A stretch of DNA of 64,000 nucleotides from JAHFUS01 sp035689115 (GTDB lineage Bacteria > Actinomycetota > Acidimicrobiia > Acidimicrobiales > GCA-2861595). The notes under the pieces are model-generated. The model was not told the origin of the DNA. It made no database searches and saw only the letters and a program-made list of their open reading frames with translations. The translations under genes and the position numbers were made by a program. Positions 63,505 through 64,000 of the stretch are shown piece by piece; within the stretch, counting starts at the first letter, position 1; each line of letters starts with the position of its first letter. Location: contig DASSMA010000049.1 in assembly GCA_035689115.1 (NCBI GenBank), positions 37,345 through 101,344 on the forward strand. Reading direction: 5' to 3'.

Positions 63505-64000
63505 ACAACCGCCACACGTTCACGTCCGAGTCGGTCACCGAGGGCCACCCCGACAAGATGGCCGACCAGATCTCCGACGCCATCCTCGACGCCATCATCC
63601 GCGAGGACCCCATGGGCCGGGTGGCGTGCGAGACGCTGCTCACCACCGGGCTGGTGGTGGTGGCCGGCGAGATCACCACCAACGCCTACGTGGAGATCCC
63701 GAAGATCGTCCGGGACACGGTCTGCGGCATCGGCTACGACCGCGAGTCCTACGGCTTCGACGGCCACACGTGCGGCGTGATCACCTCCATCGACGAGCAG
63801 TCGCCCGACATCGCCCAGGGCGTCGACAACGCCCTCGAGCAGCGCGACGCCCACGTGGCCACCGACGAGGAGCTCGACGCCCAGGGCGCCGGCGACCAGG
63901 GGATGATGTTCGGCTACGCCTGCGACGAGACCGACGACCTCATGCCGCTGCCCATCTGGCTGGCCCACCGCCTGGCCCAGCGGCTGGCCGAGGTGCGCAA
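63501..64000 (+). CDS. metK: S-adenosylmethionine synthetase, 3' end outside window
   Basis: 166 codons are visible. The TTG start overlaps the coaBC stop and has GAGGAG 6-7 bases upstream. The N-terminus NNRHTFTSESVTEGHPDKMA contains the ATP-binding His of GHPDK, followed by DQISDAILDAIIREDP, CETLLTTGLVVVAGEITT and GDQGMMFGYACDET. It makes S-adenosylmethionine, which QueA and many methylases in the cell use. The reading frame is open to the right edge. Confidence 0.96.
   Translation, partial: MNNRHTFTSESVTEGHPDKMADQISDAILDAIIREDPMGRVACETLLTTGLVVVAGEITTNAYVEIPKIVRDTVCGIGYDRESYGFDGHTCGVITSIDEQSPDIAQGVDNALEQRDAHVATDEELDAQGAGDQGMMFGYACDETDDLMPLPIWLAHRLAQRLAEVR

Overview
The window is a gene-dense, very GC-rich stretch of an actinobacterial chromosome. 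The best guess is the class Acidimicrobiia or a close relative. Support comes from the actinobacterial nucleoid protein mIHF next to gmk and rpoZ, frequent GTG and TTG starts, many genes whose start codon lies 6-9 bases after a TANNNT box with no Shine-Dalgarno sequence (leaderless transcripts), and a secreted protein with the GYWLVASDGG repeat common in that group. No rRNA, tRNA, IS element or CRISPR array was seen.

Layout. 1-741: 5' part of a secreted repeat protein (minus strand). 0.8-4.6 kb: lemA, htpX, pdxS, pdxT and a YebC regulator. 4.7-5.7 kb: a TauE/SafE exporter (minus) under a large palindrome. 5.8-9.5 kb: a peroxiredoxin, ruvC-ruvA-ruvB and queA, then a convergent lipoprotein gene. 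10.1-17.0 kb: tgt, yajC-secD-secF, apt and rel. 17.1-18.1 kb: an AbiEi/DUF559-like gene flanked by two matching palindromes. 18.1-21.1 kb: hisS-aspS. 21.1-24.5 kb (minus): a decaying tandem array of an unrecognised two-gene cassette. 24.5-31.5 kb: rarA, two small membrane genes, alaS, ruvX, mltG and aroE. 31.5-46.1 kb: a type IV pilus locus (DUF4388 protein, PilB, PilT with an extra N-terminal domain, PilC, two major pilins behind a GEMM-I cyclic-di-GMP riboswitch, prepilin peptidase, three minor pilin-like proteins, a fused PilM-PilN, PilO and a PilP-position protein). 46.2-50.3 kb: aroK-aroB-aroQ-pepP-efp-nusB. 50.3-52.0 kb: an O-antigen-ligase-like membrane protein. 52.0-60.9 kb: the pyrimidine operon pyrR-pyrB-pyrC-carA-carB-pyrD-pyrF. 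61.1-64.0 kb: mihF, gmk, rpoZ, coaBC and the start of metK.

How the genes work together. Most of the window is housekeeping: vitamin B6 synthesis, Holliday-junction processing, queuosine tRNA modification, protein export, stringent response, tRNA charging, shikimate and UMP synthesis. Genes inside operons often overlap by 4 bases (ATGA, GTGA or TTGA), which implies translational coupling. The pilus locus sits between aroE and aroK and looks like a self-contained module with its own c-di-GMP control.

Most unusual parts: the 21.1-24.5 kb cassette array with graded decay; the paired palindromes around the DUF559 gene, which differ by one compensatory base pair; the c-di-GMP riboswitch before the major pilin; the PilM-PilN and MshEN-PilT domain fusions; and a 10-codon leader frame coupled to aroK.
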